Source of the DNA: JADJLQ01 sp044227925
GTDB lineage: Bacteria; Bacteroidota; Bacteroidia; Chitinophagales; Saprospiraceae
Length of the DNA: 64,000 nucleotides
Direction: 5' to 3'
NCBI GenBank assembly: GCA_044227925.1
Contig: JBGAVW010000020.1
Span: 6,759 to 70,758 of the forward strand
The notes under the pieces were generated by a model. The model had not been told where the DNA came from, ran no database searches, and saw only the letters and a program-made list of their open reading frames with translations. The position numbers and the translations under genes were made by a program. Shown in pieces: positions 9,263 to 18,837 of this stretch (its first letter is position 1; the number at the start of each line of letters is the position of its first letter).

Positions 9263-10732
9263 ATGAATAGTAGATTTTTATTCAGTATTTGTTTGATTTA
9301 TCTTGTATTTCCATGTCCTTTATCCGCACAAATAGAAAAATATAATCTGGGCGAAATCATTTCATTGGCCCAGGGTGAATCACCCCAGGTAAAAATTGAA
9401 AAAGTGCGATTGAGCAATGCTTTCTGGAGATTACAATCATTTAAAGCGGATCTAAAACCCAGAATAAACTTAAATGCAACACTACCCAATCTCAATCGAA
9501 CAATAGATGAAGTAGTATTGCCCACAGGAGCCAGTCAGTATCTTAATCGTTCTCAGATGAATAATAACTTGGGAATTAATTTAAGCCAATCGATCAGTGC
9601 TACCGGTGGAACCGTATTTGCAGCTACAGGTCTATCCAGATTGGACATTTTTAAAACCAATACGACGGATGCTAATTTTTCATATCGAGGTCAGCCTTTT
9701 TATCTTGGATTTTCTCAGCCTATATCAGGATATAATTCCTGGAAATGGGACAAACAATTACGGCCACTGGAATTTGAAGCTTCCAAAAAAATATTTTCTG
9801 AAAATAAAGAAAATATAGCTAGCCAGGCTGTTGCCCTTTATTTTGACTTATTGCTATCTCAATTAGAGCTAAATGCCATTTCCAAATTGAAATCCAGCTC
9901 AGATACTTTATACCTGTTAAACAAATCCAGATTCGAGGTTGGAAAAATAGCCGAGACCGAACTACTTCAAAGTGAAATAAACCTGATGAATACAGATGTA
10001 TCGGTAGCTCAATCCAAGCTCCAGGTATCCACTGCCAACGAGCGCTTACGAAATTTTTTAGGCCTGCAAAGAAATGTGGAATTTGAACTGGTTGCACCGG
10101 ATGCCATTCCTGAATTTATAGTTACGGCTGAAGATGCAATAGATCGTGCCAGAAAAAACCGAAGTGAATTTATAAATCAAACCATAAGTAAATTAAATGC
10201 CGAATCAAATCTGGATAGGGCCAGGAGAAATAAAGAAATCAGTTTTAATGGCACTATTGGATTCACCCAGACCGGCAAAACCGTGGCTGAAGCATTGAGC
10301 AAGCCATTGGATCAGGAAATTATATTTCTAGGTATAAATATGCCAATAGCCGACTGGGGTAAAACCAAAGCCAGAACTGAAATTGCAAAATCCAACCTGG
10401 AACTTGTAAATATGAATAATGAACAGGAAAGAACAAATTTTGAACAAGAAATCAGGCTTAAAGTAAATCAAATCCAACTTAAAAAAGACGGAGTAAAAAT
10501 TGCGCAAAGGGCAAATGAAGCTTCCAATAAACGATTTGATCTCAGTACACAGCGATATCTGATTGGTAAAATTTCTATTACTGAGCTCAATCAAGCGATC
10601 GAAGATCAAAACAAATCAAGGCAGGCCTATTTTAATGCCTTAAGGGATTTTTGGGTGAGTTATTTTGAAATACGAAGACTTACCCTATATGATTTTATTG
10701 AAAGGAAAGAATTAGTGCATGAACAGAAATGA
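9263..10732 (+). CDS. TolC family outer-membrane efflux channel
   Basis: This is the outer-membrane exit duct of the tripartite export system formed with the two preceding genes (32 nt gap to the permease). It has a signal peptide ending near SAQ at residue 23. Two structurally repeated OEP halves follow, each rich in long helices. The first contains QAVALYFDLLLSQLELNAI and the second IRLKVNQIQLKKDGVKIAQ and RYLIGKISITELNQAIED. The 489-residue length suits the family. It converges on kdsB. Confidence 0.92.
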   Translation: MNSRFLFSICLIYLVFPCPLSAQIEKYNLGEIISLAQGESPQVKIEKVRLSNAFWRLQSFKADLKPRINLNATLPNLNRTIDEVVLPTGASQYLNRSQMNNNLGINLSQSISATGGTVFAATGLSRLDIFKTNTTDANFSYRGQPFYLGFSQPISGYNSWKWDKQLRPLEFEASKKIFSENKENIASQAVALYFDLLLSQLELNAISKLKSSSDTLYLLNKSRFEVGKIAETELLQSEINLMNTDVSVAQSKLQVSTANERLRNFLGLQRNVEFELVAPDAIPEFIVTAEDAIDRARKNRSEFINQTISKLNAESNLDRARRNKEISFNGTIGFTQTGKTVAEALSKPLDQEIIFLGINMPIADWGKTKARTEIAKSNLELVNMNNEQERTNFEQEIRLKVNQIQLKKDGVKIAQRANEASNKRFDLSTQRYLIGKISITELNQAIEDQNKSRQAYFNALRDFWVSYFEIRRLTLYDFIERKELVHEQK

Positions 10733-10749
10733 TCGGTTCATTTTCAGGT

Positions 10750-11484
10750 TTACTTATACAAAAGCTTTTCCACCCTTTCTATGTCTTCCGGTACATCCAC
10801 ACCGATTGACATATAATCCGTAATTCCAACATAGATACTTAGGCCATGTTCCAACCAGCGCAATTGTTCCAATGATTCTGCTCTCTCCAGAGGGGACTCT
10901 TTTAAATCGCGCAGGGTGAGTAATGTATTTAGTCTATACGCATAAATGCCCAAATGCTGATAATGAACTTCAGTTGATGTAGAGCGATAATAAGGGATCT
11001 TCGATCTGCTGAAGTAAAGGGCTTTATAATTGTTATCAAATACAGCCTTGACTATATTGGGATTGTCAGCATCAGCAGGGTCTTCTAATTTTCGCACCAG
11101 GGTGACTATTTCTGCATCAGGTTTTGATCTGATGATACTGATTACCTCTTCCAATAAATCAGTGGTGATGAGTGGTTCATCACCTTGTATGTTAATTACC
11201 CAATCAACCTCCTGGTCAAGGTAGTGGTCTGTAATGACTTGCACAATTCTGCTGGTGCCGTTTACATGATGCTCATCGGTCATTACTGCCTTGCCTCCAA
11301 ATAAAGCAACGGCATCAAAAATTCGAACATCATCTGTGGCTACCACCAAATCAAATAAATTTGTATTTTCGCTGCATCCCCTATAGACTCGCTCGATCAT
11401 AGTCTTACCCCCTATCCTGGCTAATGGTTTTCCCAAAAACCTAGATGACGCATACCGGGCCGGTATAATCCCTAGAACTTTCAT
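10750..11484 (-). CDS. kdsB: 3-deoxy-manno-octulosonate cytidylyltransferase (CMP-KDO synthetase)
   Basis: It activates KDO with CTP to make CMP-KDO for the inner core of lipopolysaccharide. The nucleotide-binding motif GIIPARYASSRFLGKPLA is at residues 5-22. The QGDEPLI metal and sugar motif lies near residue 99. HLGIYAYR and the ESLEQLRWLEHG motif near the C-terminus are family hallmarks. The length of 244 residues is normal. It is divergent from the LysM gene across 76 nt. Confidence 0.97.
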   Translation of the reverse strand: MKVLGIIPARYASSRFLGKPLARIGGKTMIERVYRGCSENTNLFDLVVATDDVRIFDAVALFGGKAVMTDEHHVNGTSRIVQVITDHYLDQEVDWVINIQGDEPLITTDLLEEVISIIRSKPDAEIVTLVRKLEDPADADNPNIVKAVFDNNYKALYFSRSKIPYYRSTSTEVHYQHLGIYAYRLNTLLTLRDLKESPLERAESLEQLRWLEHGLSIYVGITDYMSIGVDVPEDIERVEKLLYK

Positions 11485-11530
11485 ATTATAAAAATATTTA
11501 ATTTGTTAAACATATTATAATAATATTTAA

Positions 11531-11538
11531 TATTTTTG
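11531..11538 (+). promoter_or_regulatory. -7 promoter box (TATTTTTG) for the LysM gene
   Basis: This is a full TAnnTTTG match ending 22 nt before the ATG at 11561. TTTG at 11502-11505 could be a -33 element, although the spacing is longer than usual. Confidence 0.55.
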
Positions 11539-11560
11539 CGTCTAATAATAAGGATTTTAT

Positions 11561-12676
11561 ATGAAATTTACGAGAATGAGGTTTTTGATGATTTATGGTC
11601 TGGTGGTGATGAGTAATCTGATCCTTGCTAATGATTCATGGTTGAAAGACACCATTTTTATCCAATTAGACGAGAGCAATAATAAATTTGCAATGCATAA
11701 AGTAGAAAAGAAACAAACCCTATTTTCACTTGCAAATGCCTATGGCATAGACCTTTATGATGTATACGATAATAATCCAATATTAAAATCCAGAATCCTG
11801 ATGGCAGATGATCAGCTACGTATGCCAATTACTGATCGGCACATTATATTGGATGCAAGTCTTCTCGATAATACAAAAAAATACAGGCCTGTAATTTACA
11901 TCGCCAAAGCAAAAGATAATTTATACAAAGTAGCCAGGCAATATTTTAATATGTCTTTTGATCAATTGATGGCCAGAAATCACTTAAGTACCCCCAATCT
12001 TAAAGTAAATCAAAAATTAGTAATTGGCTGGTTTGATAACACAAAAGATACAGAGGCTATTTCAGATACAAAACCAAGCACATTAAAATCTGAGCAAGCA
12101 AAGCTGGAAGAAAAATTTACCACTGCCAATCCTGCACCATTTACTGAAGAATATAAAGCCATCGATTTAGTTACTTCCGAATGGGTAAAAAAATATGGTA
12201 AAGAAGAAAATAACCCTGATCACCTTATCGATTTGAATAAAAGTATTCCCGAAATAAAAATGGTTGAAAGGAAATCAGATAAAACTGCTACCGCTGTGAA
12301 ACCCGTTGAAATTACTAAGACACCAGAAAAAATAACACGAGGTAGTGCCGACAACCCAAATGTGATGCTGGAGAAGCCCAGAGTTTTAAAGCGTAAAATG
12401 ATCACTCAAAATGGGGTAGCAAAATGGGTAAAAACAGAAAATACCAATGGCGATTTGTACTGCCTTCATCCAACTGCACCTATTAACTCAGTGGTAGAGA
12501 TTACTAACCCCATGACCCATAGAAAAATCTATGCAAAAGTATTATCCAATATGCCCGCCAAACTATATGGTGATGATATCAATGTAGTGGTATCTCCAGG
12601 TGTAGCCAACCTCTTAGGCGTAATCGATAGTCGTTTTTATGTAAAACTGAGGTATGTGGAAGAAACCATTCAGTAG
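11561..12676 (+). CDS. Exported LysM-domain protein with a C-terminal barrel-like domain
   Basis: This is a predicted envelope protein that binds peptidoglycan. A signal peptide covers about residues 1-23. Two LysM-like modules follow: 45-90 (KKQTLFSLANAYGIDLYDVY) and 112-156 (KAKDNLYKVARQYFNMSFDQ). A low-complexity charged linker of about 130 residues leads to a C-terminal domain (from about 310). That domain has the pattern NSVVEITNPMTHRKIYAKVL, which resembles the double-psi barrel of RlpA-like proteins. No catalytic residue can be assigned. It may be a septal or wall-associated factor; the role is inference. Confidence 0.8.
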   Translation: MKFTRMRFLMIYGLVVMSNLILANDSWLKDTIFIQLDESNNKFAMHKVEKKQTLFSLANAYGIDLYDVYDNNPILKSRILMADDQLRMPITDRHIILDASLLDNTKKYRPVIYIAKAKDNLYKVARQYFNMSFDQLMARNHLSTPNLKVNQKLVIGWFDNTKDTEAISDTKPSTLKSEQAKLEEKFTTANPAPFTEEYKAIDLVTSEWVKKYGKEENNPDHLIDLNKSIPEIKMVERKSDKTATAVKPVEITKTPEKITRGSADNPNVMLEKPRVLKRKMITQNGVAKWVKTENTNGDLYCLHPTAPINSVVEITNPMTHRKIYAKVLSNMPAKLYGDDINVVVSPGVANLLGVIDSRFYVKLRYVEETIQ

Positions 12677-12873
12677 AATTTTTCTTATACCTAAATCTCT
12701 TATCTTTGACTTGTTTTTGATTTAATATGAAAAGATCTGGTGGATTTAAGAAAAACAGTTCAAACCGAATTAGTACCGTTTGAAAATAAGTAAGGCAAAC
12801 AATTCTGTACCGGATCAAATCTTAAAATTTGAAATGATACCCATCGTTTACTGAAAAGCCATTTATAAAAATA
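12677..12873 (+). promoter_or_regulatory. Promoter and long leader of the cystathionine beta-synthase-like gene
   Basis: A full TAnnTTTG match (TATCTTTG, 12701-12708) lies 165 nt before the ATG at 12874. It implies an unusually long leader for this window. The leader holds an 18-codon ATG reading frame (12727-12783) but no riboswitch I recognise. Confidence 0.4.
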
Positions 12874-14238
12874 ATGAAAGTATTCAATAATATATTGGAG
12901 ACCATCGGAAACACTCCACTTATCCGGTTAAATAAGGTATGTGATGAAATACCTGCCCTGGTATTAGCAAAAGTAGAAACTTTTAATCCCGGTCATTCTA
13001 TCAAAGATCGCATGGCAGTAAAGATGATTGATGATGCTGAGAAAAGTAAAAAACTACTTCCCGGAGGGACCATCATTGAATGTACATCAGGAAATACCGG
13101 TATGGGGCTGGCACTGATAGGCGCAGTACGAGGATACAAATGCATTTTCACAACTACTGACAAACAATCAGCAGAAAAAATAAATCTTTTAAAAGCATTT
13201 GGTGCAGAGGTCATCGTTTGTCCTACCAATGTCGAATCCCATGATCCAAGATCATATTATTCCGTAGCTGAAAGACTTAGTAAACAAATTCCTAATTCTT
13301 TTTGGTGTAATCAATACGACAATCTCAGCAACGCTGAAGCCCATTTCGAAAGCACAGGTCCTGAAATCTGGGATCAAACCGATGGCAAAATTACCCACCT
13401 GATCGTAGGCGTAGGCACAGGTGGCACTATCAGTGGCACTGCCCGATACCTCAAATCAAAAAATCCAAATATTAAAATCTGGGGTGTAGATACTTATGGG
13501 TCTGCATTGAAAAAATATCATGAGACCGGAATATTGGATCCTAAAGAAATTTATCCTTACATAACAGAAGGGATTGGTGAAGATATCATCCCCCTGAATA
13601 TCGATTTTAAAATCATTGATCATTTCGAAAAGGTCACTGATAAAGATGCTGCTTTGGCCACCCGCAAGCTGGCGCGCGAAGAAGGTTTATTATTAGGATA
13701 TAGCGCGGGCTCTGCATTAGCCGGCCTCAATCAATTGAAAGATAAGCTTACGAAAGAAGATGTAGTGGTAATTATTTTTCACGATCATGGTTCACGATAT
13801 GTAGGAAAGATCTTTAATGATGATTGGATGCGCGAAAGAGGATTCCTGGAGACAGAAATAAAAGTGAAAGATCTGATCCGGGCCAAAGAAGATAAACGGT
13901 TCTTTTCACTGGATGCTTCTAATAAAGTCAGAGAAGCATTGCATATGATGAAAGCAAACGATATTTCACAGATTCCGGTAATGAAAGGTGACCACATATC
14001 CGGTTCTATAAGCGAAAGCAGAATATTGGCATTTATACTTGAAAATCCGGTAAGCCATCTTGAAAAAAATATTGAAGCAGTGATGGATGATCCATTACCA
14101 CAAGTACCTCTGGATATGGGCATTCAAGATGTAAGTCGATATTTTGATAGAAAAATACCAGCAGTAATGACCCAGGATACTGCTGGAAACTGGCATGTAA
14201 TAACTCAATATGATATCATCAGAAGTATCAGGGGCTGA
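12874..14238 (+). CDS. Cystathionine beta-synthase-like PLP enzyme with C-terminal CBS domain pair
   Basis: This PLP fold-type II enzyme condenses serine (or an activated serine) with homocysteine or sulfide. The PLP lysine is K44 in SIKDR. The substrate loop TSGNTGMG is at 71-78, and the phosphate-binding GVGTGGTISGT is near 175. Residues of about 335-454 form two CBS motifs, which in this family bind adenosyl ligands and control activity. Architecture and length match cystathionine beta-synthase better than cysteine synthase, which lacks the CBS pair. The gene ends 2 nt from the convergent ZIP transporter gene. Confidence 0.9.
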   Translation: MKVFNNILETIGNTPLIRLNKVCDEIPALVLAKVETFNPGHSIKDRMAVKMIDDAEKSKKLLPGGTIIECTSGNTGMGLALIGAVRGYKCIFTTTDKQSAEKINLLKAFGAEVIVCPTNVESHDPRSYYSVAERLSKQIPNSFWCNQYDNLSNAEAHFESTGPEIWDQTDGKITHLIVGVGTGGTISGTARYLKSKNPNIKIWGVDTYGSALKKYHETGILDPKEIYPYITEGIGEDIIPLNIDFKIIDHFEKVTDKDAALATRKLAREEGLLLGYSAGSALAGLNQLKDKLTKEDVVVIIFHDHGSRYVGKIFNDDWMRERGFLETEIKVKDLIRAKEDKRFFSLDASNKVREALHMMKANDISQIPVMKGDHISGSISESRILAFILENPVSHLEKNIEAVMDDPLPQVPLDMGIQDVSRYFDRKIPAVMTQDTAGNWHVITQYDIIRSIRG

Positions 14239-14240
14239 TC

Positions 14241-14969
14241 TCAAAGTGAAACCATGAGTATGGAGACCCCAATTCCAATACCGATCCATATTAATTTTCG
14301 CCAGGCTATGCCATGATGATGCAGATTTTCTGATTCAAACAATATAGTTATGGCTACATGCAGTAATGATCCTCCGGCAAAAGCCAAAACATAGGATATA
14401 TTATTTATTAAATCAGGAAAGGATTGTATCAGGTACATGCCTATAGGAGTCAAAAAAGCAAACATAAGGATTAAGCCAAACGACCTCCATTGGTTTATCC
14501 CTAATAGGTTCATCACCAGGTAAAGGGTAAAACCTTCAGCCACTTTGTGTAATAATATACCTGAATACACCGAATGAAAATGATTATCCGATACTTCATT
14601 GAAACCCACAAATGGCAGGCCATCAAATATGGCATGCACTCCCAAGCCCAAAAACAAAGAAATAAGCATGCTTTTTTTATGCTCCTTTTCATGAAAATGT
14701 ACATGTCCATGCTCTACCCCACCGGTAAGTACATCTATACCTATTTGAAGAAAGAACCCTATTAAAACAAATATGCCTATAGCATGGTTATGTGTTCTAA
14801 AAATGGAAGGAAACAGTTCCAGGATCAAAATGCCAAATAAAAAAGCTCCACTAAGAGATTGAATATCCTGAAGTATTTTTCTTCTATTCGCCTGACTGAA
14901 AAATGCGGCCAATCCTGCACCTGCAAAAATCAAAATCAAGCATAATATGGCATATGTAAATAAACTCAT
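14241..14969 (-). CDS. ZIP family divalent metal transporter
   Basis: This is an inner-membrane importer of zinc or a related divalent cation. About eight membrane segments are visible in 242 residues. A histidine-rich cytoplasmic loop (VEHGHVHFHEKEHKK) follows helix III. The metal path motifs are present: GVHAIFDGLPF in helix IV and HKVAEGFTL in helix V. It is translationally coupled to the upstream PAP2 gene by a 4-nt overlap. The exact metal cannot be told from sequence. Confidence 0.9.
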   Translation of the reverse strand: MSLFTYAILCLILIFAGAGLAAFFSQANRRKILQDIQSLSGAFLFGILILELFPSIFRTHNHAIGIFVLIGFFLQIGIDVLTGGVEHGHVHFHEKEHKKSMLISLFLGLGVHAIFDGLPFVGFNEVSDNHFHSVYSGILLHKVAEGFTLYLVMNLLGINQWRSFGLILMFAFLTPIGMYLIQSFPDLINNISYVLAFAGGSLLHVAITILFESENLHHHGIAWRKLIWIGIGIGVSILMVSL

Positions 14970-15526
14970 GAGTAAACCTTCAATCTCTTAAAAATAAAGC
15001 TCCCCATATAACCGGAAAAAATACCCAGCAAACTGCCACATATTACATCCATTGGATAGTGCACACCTACATACACCTGAGCATATGAGATCACTGCTGC
15101 CCAAATTAAAAACAAATAGCGCCATCGTCCAAAAAAATGCATACCTGTCAAAAAAATAAATGAGGAAACACAAAAATGATTGGTAGCATGAGATGAAGTA
15201 AAACTATAACCACTACCACAATGGACAATAATTCTTCTGTTGCCTTCCAAAGCAATTTCATTGCACGGCCTGGTTCGTTTTACCGATTTCTTTATTAATT
15301 CACTACTTAGTAAATTGGATAAAACAACCATACCAATAGCAAACAGCAGGTAATATAACCCCTGTCTGCCAAAATTAAATAGAAGAAAGGATATCAGAAA
15401 TACGTATAAAGGAAACCAAACATAGCTGTTTCGCATAAAAGACAGAAAAACATCCAAATAGGGATGCACCCACTCCTGGTTGATCAAATGGAAAAGCTGA
15501 AGATCCTGTTGTAAAATCTGGTGCAT
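14966..15526 (-). CDS. PAP2 family membrane phosphatase
   Basis: This is a membrane-embedded phosphatase for lipid phosphates such as undecaprenyl pyrophosphate or phosphatidic acid. The three PAP2 motifs are seen: KKSVKRTRP, SSHATNH (with the catalytic histidine) and YVGVHYPMDV (with the nucleophilic histidine and its aspartate). Five or six hydrophobic helices fill the 186 residues. It is the first gene of a two-gene unit with the ZIP transporter and has a -7 box 14 nt before its ATG. The lipid substrate is unknown. Confidence 0.9.
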   Translation of the reverse strand: MHQILQQDLQLFHLINQEWVHPYLDVFLSFMRNSYVWFPLYVFLISFLLFNFGRQGLYYLLFAIGMVVLSNLLSSELIKKSVKRTRPCNEIALEGNRRIIVHCGSGYSFTSSHATNHFCVSSFIFLTGMHFFGRWRYLFLIWAAVISYAQVYVGVHYPMDVICGSLLGIFSGYMGSFIFKRLKVYS

Positions 15527-15539
15527 ATTTAGAGCGGTA

Positions 15540-15547
15540 CAAATGTA
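15540..15547 (-). promoter_or_regulatory. -7 promoter box (TACATTTG) for the PAP2-ZIP pair
   Basis: On the minus strand this is a full TAnnTTTG match ending 13 nt before the PAP2 ATG. It lies back to back with the galE box 25 nt away. Confidence 0.55.
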
Positions 15548-15572
15548 GCAGGTATAAGCTAGTAAAGAGAAT

Positions 15573-15580
15573 TATCTTTG
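15573..15580 (+). promoter_or_regulatory. -7 promoter box (TATCTTTG) for galE
   Basis: This is a full TAnnTTTG match with only 7 nt between its last base and the galE ATG. The transcript would therefore be leaderless or nearly so. Confidence 0.6.
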
Positions 15581-15587
15581 CAATTAT

Positions 15588-16622
15588 ATGATAAAAATAC
15601 TGGTTACAGGGGCCTCCGGATACATTGGAAGTCATACCGTGATAGATCTGTTAGAACATGGCTATGAGGTTATTGGCATAGACAATCAAGTAAACTCATC
15701 CCTAAAATCCTATGATCGTATAGAGGAGATTACAGGAAAAAAAATCATGCACTACCAGGTGGATATTTGCAATAAAACTGAGCTTGAAAAAATATTCTCC
15801 ATACACCGGGATGCTAAAGCAGTAATTCATTTTGCTGCTCTCAAAAGTGTGGAGGAATCCATAGATAAGCCTTTTCTTTATTATCAAAACAATATGGTAG
15901 GGCTCATCAATTTGCTTGAGTTACAAAATTCGTATGGTGTGTATAACCATATTTTTTCATCCTCCTGCACGGTCTATGGCAATACACATGAACTACCTGT
16001 GACGGAATCAACACCATGGAACACTGCCGAATCACCGTATGGCCTGACCAAACAACTGGGCGAGCTTACAATTGAAAATGTAACCAAAGTACGGCCTGAT
16101 TTTAAGGCTATTTCACTGCGGTATTTTAATCCTGCAGGGGCTCACCCAACTGCCCGATTAGGAGAAGCAGCCATAGTCGAAGTAAGAAACCTGATCCCAT
16201 TAGTGATGGAAACGGGATTTGGTAAAAGAAAAGAATTGATGGTGTTTGGCAATGACTATCCTACACGTGACGGCACCAATATCAGAGACTATATTCATAT
16301 TCTGGATTTGGCTCATGCCCATACTTTAGCTTTAGAGCATTTAATAAAAAACAAAGATGCGAAGAACTACAATGTTTATAATATAGGCTCAGGAAGTGGA
16401 TCCAGCATATTGGAAGTCATACACGCTTTCGAAAAAGTGACCGGTAAAAAATTAAATTATCGAATAGCCGATAAAAGGCCGGGCGATGTAGTGGCCATCT
16501 ACGCAGATTTTACCAAAGCAAATAAAGAATTGGGATGGGCACCCAAGTTTACTATAGAAGATATAATGCGCAATGCCTGGGATTGGGAAAAGGAAAAAGC
16601 AGAGTATCTGATGATAAAATAA
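15588..16622 (+). CDS. galE: UDP-glucose 4-epimerase
   Basis: It interconverts UDP-glucose and UDP-galactose with bound NAD. The Rossmann loop TGASGYIGS is at residues 7-15. The catalytic SSSCTVYG serine/threonine region is followed by the YGLTKQ active-site tyrosine and lysine. The downstream RYFNPAGAHP and NIRDYIHILDLAHAH motifs are diagnostic of GalE over other epimerases. The 344-residue length is normal. Its start codon lies almost on the predicted transcription start. Confidence 0.96.
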   Translation: MIKILVTGASGYIGSHTVIDLLEHGYEVIGIDNQVNSSLKSYDRIEEITGKKIMHYQVDICNKTELEKIFSIHRDAKAVIHFAALKSVEESIDKPFLYYQNNMVGLINLLELQNSYGVYNHIFSSSCTVYGNTHELPVTESTPWNTAESPYGLTKQLGELTIENVTKVRPDFKAISLRYFNPAGAHPTARLGEAAIVEVRNLIPLVMETGFGKRKELMVFGNDYPTRDGTNIRDYIHILDLAHAHTLALEHLIKNKDAKNYNVYNIGSGSGSSILEVIHAFEKVTGKKLNYRIADKRPGDVVAIYADFTKANKELGWAPKFTIEDIMRNAWDWEKEKAEYLMIK

Positions 16623-16641
16623 TCAGTCTCCTGACTCACCA

Positions 16642-18801
16642 TTACCCAATCGTCTCCAAATCAATTGGGAGTCTTCTCAATCTTTTACCAGTAAGATTAA
16701 ATATTGCATTTCCAAGCGCAGGGGCTATGGGTGGTAGGCCTGGTTCTCCCACTCCACCGGGTTTTTCAAGATTTTCCATGATATGTATATCTACCGCAGG
16801 CATTTCATGTATTCGCATCACTTGATATTCATGGAAATTACTTTGATCGCATTTGCTTTTGGAGAAAGTAATTCCACCTTTGATTGCGGCAGATAATCCC
16901 ATGACAATATTCCCTTCAGTCTGTGCTTTTACCATATCCGGATTTACATGCTGTCCACAATCAATCACTGAGGTGACTTTTATAATTTTAATGCCCTTAT
17001 CCGTCTTGGCCACCTCTACTGCCGCAGCACTCATAGTGGCAAATGATCTGAACATGGCTACTCCGCGGGCATGATTGGCCGGTAATGCCGGGTAAGCTTT
17101 GGTGATTTCTTCCAGCTTTGAGATCACTTTAAGATCACGATCTGCACTTCTTAATAATTCCTTGCGGGCAGCTATCGGATCTTTACCCGCTTTATGCGCC
17201 ATTTCATCCAGGAAGCATTCCTGGCCCCAGGAAAAGTTAGATGCATATACCGATCGCCACCAAAGAATGGGTATATCCGTTTTCACTCTAGAATAAGATA
17301 GGTGATGTACGGGGAAATTGTATTTATGGTTTTCTTTACTCAGTTCACTAGCCAGCCAACTATCTGCCTGGAATGCTTCTACTCCATTCCAATGTTGTCC
17401 TTGAATGGATTCTCCAATCGCATGATGACTGAATGCTGCTAGCCGATTTTGTTTATTAATTACACCCCGCATTTTGCTGAGCATAGCCGGCCTGAATGGT
17501 CCTTGTGCCATATCTTCCTCCCTGGGCCAGATAAGCTTTACCGGTGCTTGCATTTGCTTAGATATGTCTATGGCCTCTTTCATAAAATCCATAAAAGCTT
17601 TTCTTCCAAACGAGCCTCCCAATAAGGTAGGATTGATCTTCACCTTTTCTTTGGGTATACCAAGCAAATTAGAAGTTTCTGTTAGTGCACCGTCAGGCCC
17701 TTGAATTGGGGCCCATACCTCAACCGTTCCATCTGCTTTTACATGTGCAGTAGCATTTACAGGTTCTATAGCTGCGTGTGCAAGAAAAGGAGTTTCATAT
17801 ACGGCTTCTAATTTATTATCAAAAAATTTATAATAACTATCAAAATCACCTTCTTCTTCGGCTCGCACACCGGTCTTTGCTGCTGCCAGGTGCATTTCTT
17901 TAAAATAATTGTCAGAGTTTAAAGTGGCATCAGGTTCTGATTCCCATTTTAGTTTCAACAGCTTACTTGCTTTTAAGGCAGCCCAATAATTATCCGCAAC
18001 TACGGCTACTGCATCCGTATCGCCACCCGGATAAAAATGTTTTGTCTTCAACACAGACTTTACCCCTATTACCTTCTTTGCTTCTTCATCCTGTATTGAT
18101 TTTAATTTTCCTTTTACCGATGGCGAATGCACAGTTACTGCATACAACATATTAGGTACTACGACATCTATTCCAAATACGGCTTGACCCGTCACCTTTG
18201 ATGGTACATCTTGTCTTTTGGCATATTTGCCCAATATTCTATACTCTTTTGGATCTTTTAATTTAGGATTTTTAGGTACTTCCAGTTTGGATGCATCCGT
18301 TACCAAATCTCCAAAGCCAATGCTTTTATCTCCTCCTTTTAAATAGATTTTACCTTCCTGTGCGTAACATTGATCAGCATTTACTGCCCATTTATTCGCT
18401 GCTGACTGAATTAACATCTCTTTGGCAGCAGCTCCGGTCTTCCTGAGTGAATTCCATAGCTCTCTTACTGTACTGCTACCACCGGATTGCTGAGCTCCGT
18501 ATTGGGCTCTGCCGTCTGATGGAATAATTTTTACCTGATCAAGGTTTACCTCCAATTCCTCAGCCAAAATAGAAGGTACTGCCTGATAAGATCCCTGTCC
18601 CATATCTGGCCGGCTATTTACCAAAGTAATGTTTCCTGCGGTATCAATAATGATGAATGGATTGAGTTCATGAATAAACACCTGCTGATCCAATTTTATC
18701 ACCTGGTCATTTCCTGCTACGGAATGAAATCCCAATGCGAGACCAAAGCTGGCAGCACCTGTTTTTTTAAGAAATTCTCTTCTATTTGAAATGGTAGACA
18801 T
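16642..18801 (-). CDS. Molybdopterin-binding subunit of a xanthine dehydrogenase-family hydroxylase (IorB-like)
   Basis: This is the large molybdenum-cofactor subunit of a periplasmic hydroxylase or aldehyde oxidase. A twin-arginine signal (NRREFLKKTGAASFG) starts at residue 6. Two related Moco-binding halves follow. Motifs include GGSFGRKAF near the middle and GVGEPGLPPIAPA near the end, whose glutamate is the family's catalytic base. The 719-residue length fits IorB-type subunits of isoquinoline 1-oxidoreductase. The 2Fe-2S partner lies 36 nt upstream. No FAD subunit gene is adjacent. The substrate is unknown. Confidence 0.9.
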   Translation of the reverse strand: MSTISNRREFLKKTGAASFGLALGFHSVAGNDQVIKLDQQVFIHELNPFIIIDTAGNITLVNSRPDMGQGSYQAVPSILAEELEVNLDQVKIIPSDGRAQYGAQQSGGSSTVRELWNSLRKTGAAAKEMLIQSAANKWAVNADQCYAQEGKIYLKGGDKSIGFGDLVTDASKLEVPKNPKLKDPKEYRILGKYAKRQDVPSKVTGQAVFGIDVVVPNMLYAVTVHSPSVKGKLKSIQDEEAKKVIGVKSVLKTKHFYPGGDTDAVAVVADNYWAALKASKLLKLKWESEPDATLNSDNYFKEMHLAAAKTGVRAEEEGDFDSYYKFFDNKLEAVYETPFLAHAAIEPVNATAHVKADGTVEVWAPIQGPDGALTETSNLLGIPKEKVKINPTLLGGSFGRKAFMDFMKEAIDISKQMQAPVKLIWPREEDMAQGPFRPAMLSKMRGVINKQNRLAAFSHHAIGESIQGQHWNGVEAFQADSWLASELSKENHKYNFPVHHLSYSRVKTDIPILWWRSVYASNFSWGQECFLDEMAHKAGKDPIAARKELLRSADRDLKVISKLEEITKAYPALPANHARGVAMFRSFATMSAAAVEVAKTDKGIKIIKVTSVIDCGQHVNPDMVKAQTEGNIVMGLSAAIKGGITFSKSKCDQSNFHEYQVMRIHEMPAVDIHIMENLEKPGGVGEPGLPPIAPALGNAIFNLTGKRLRRLPIDLETIG

Positions 18802-18837
18802 AATTATGAGTATAAAAGAAATGAATTAATGGGATGA

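Noticed and set aside
12727..12783. 18-codon ATG frame in the leader of the cystathionine beta-synthase-like gene
   Set aside because: It is too short and without evident conservation to call a gene from this sequence alone; noted only as part of the leader.
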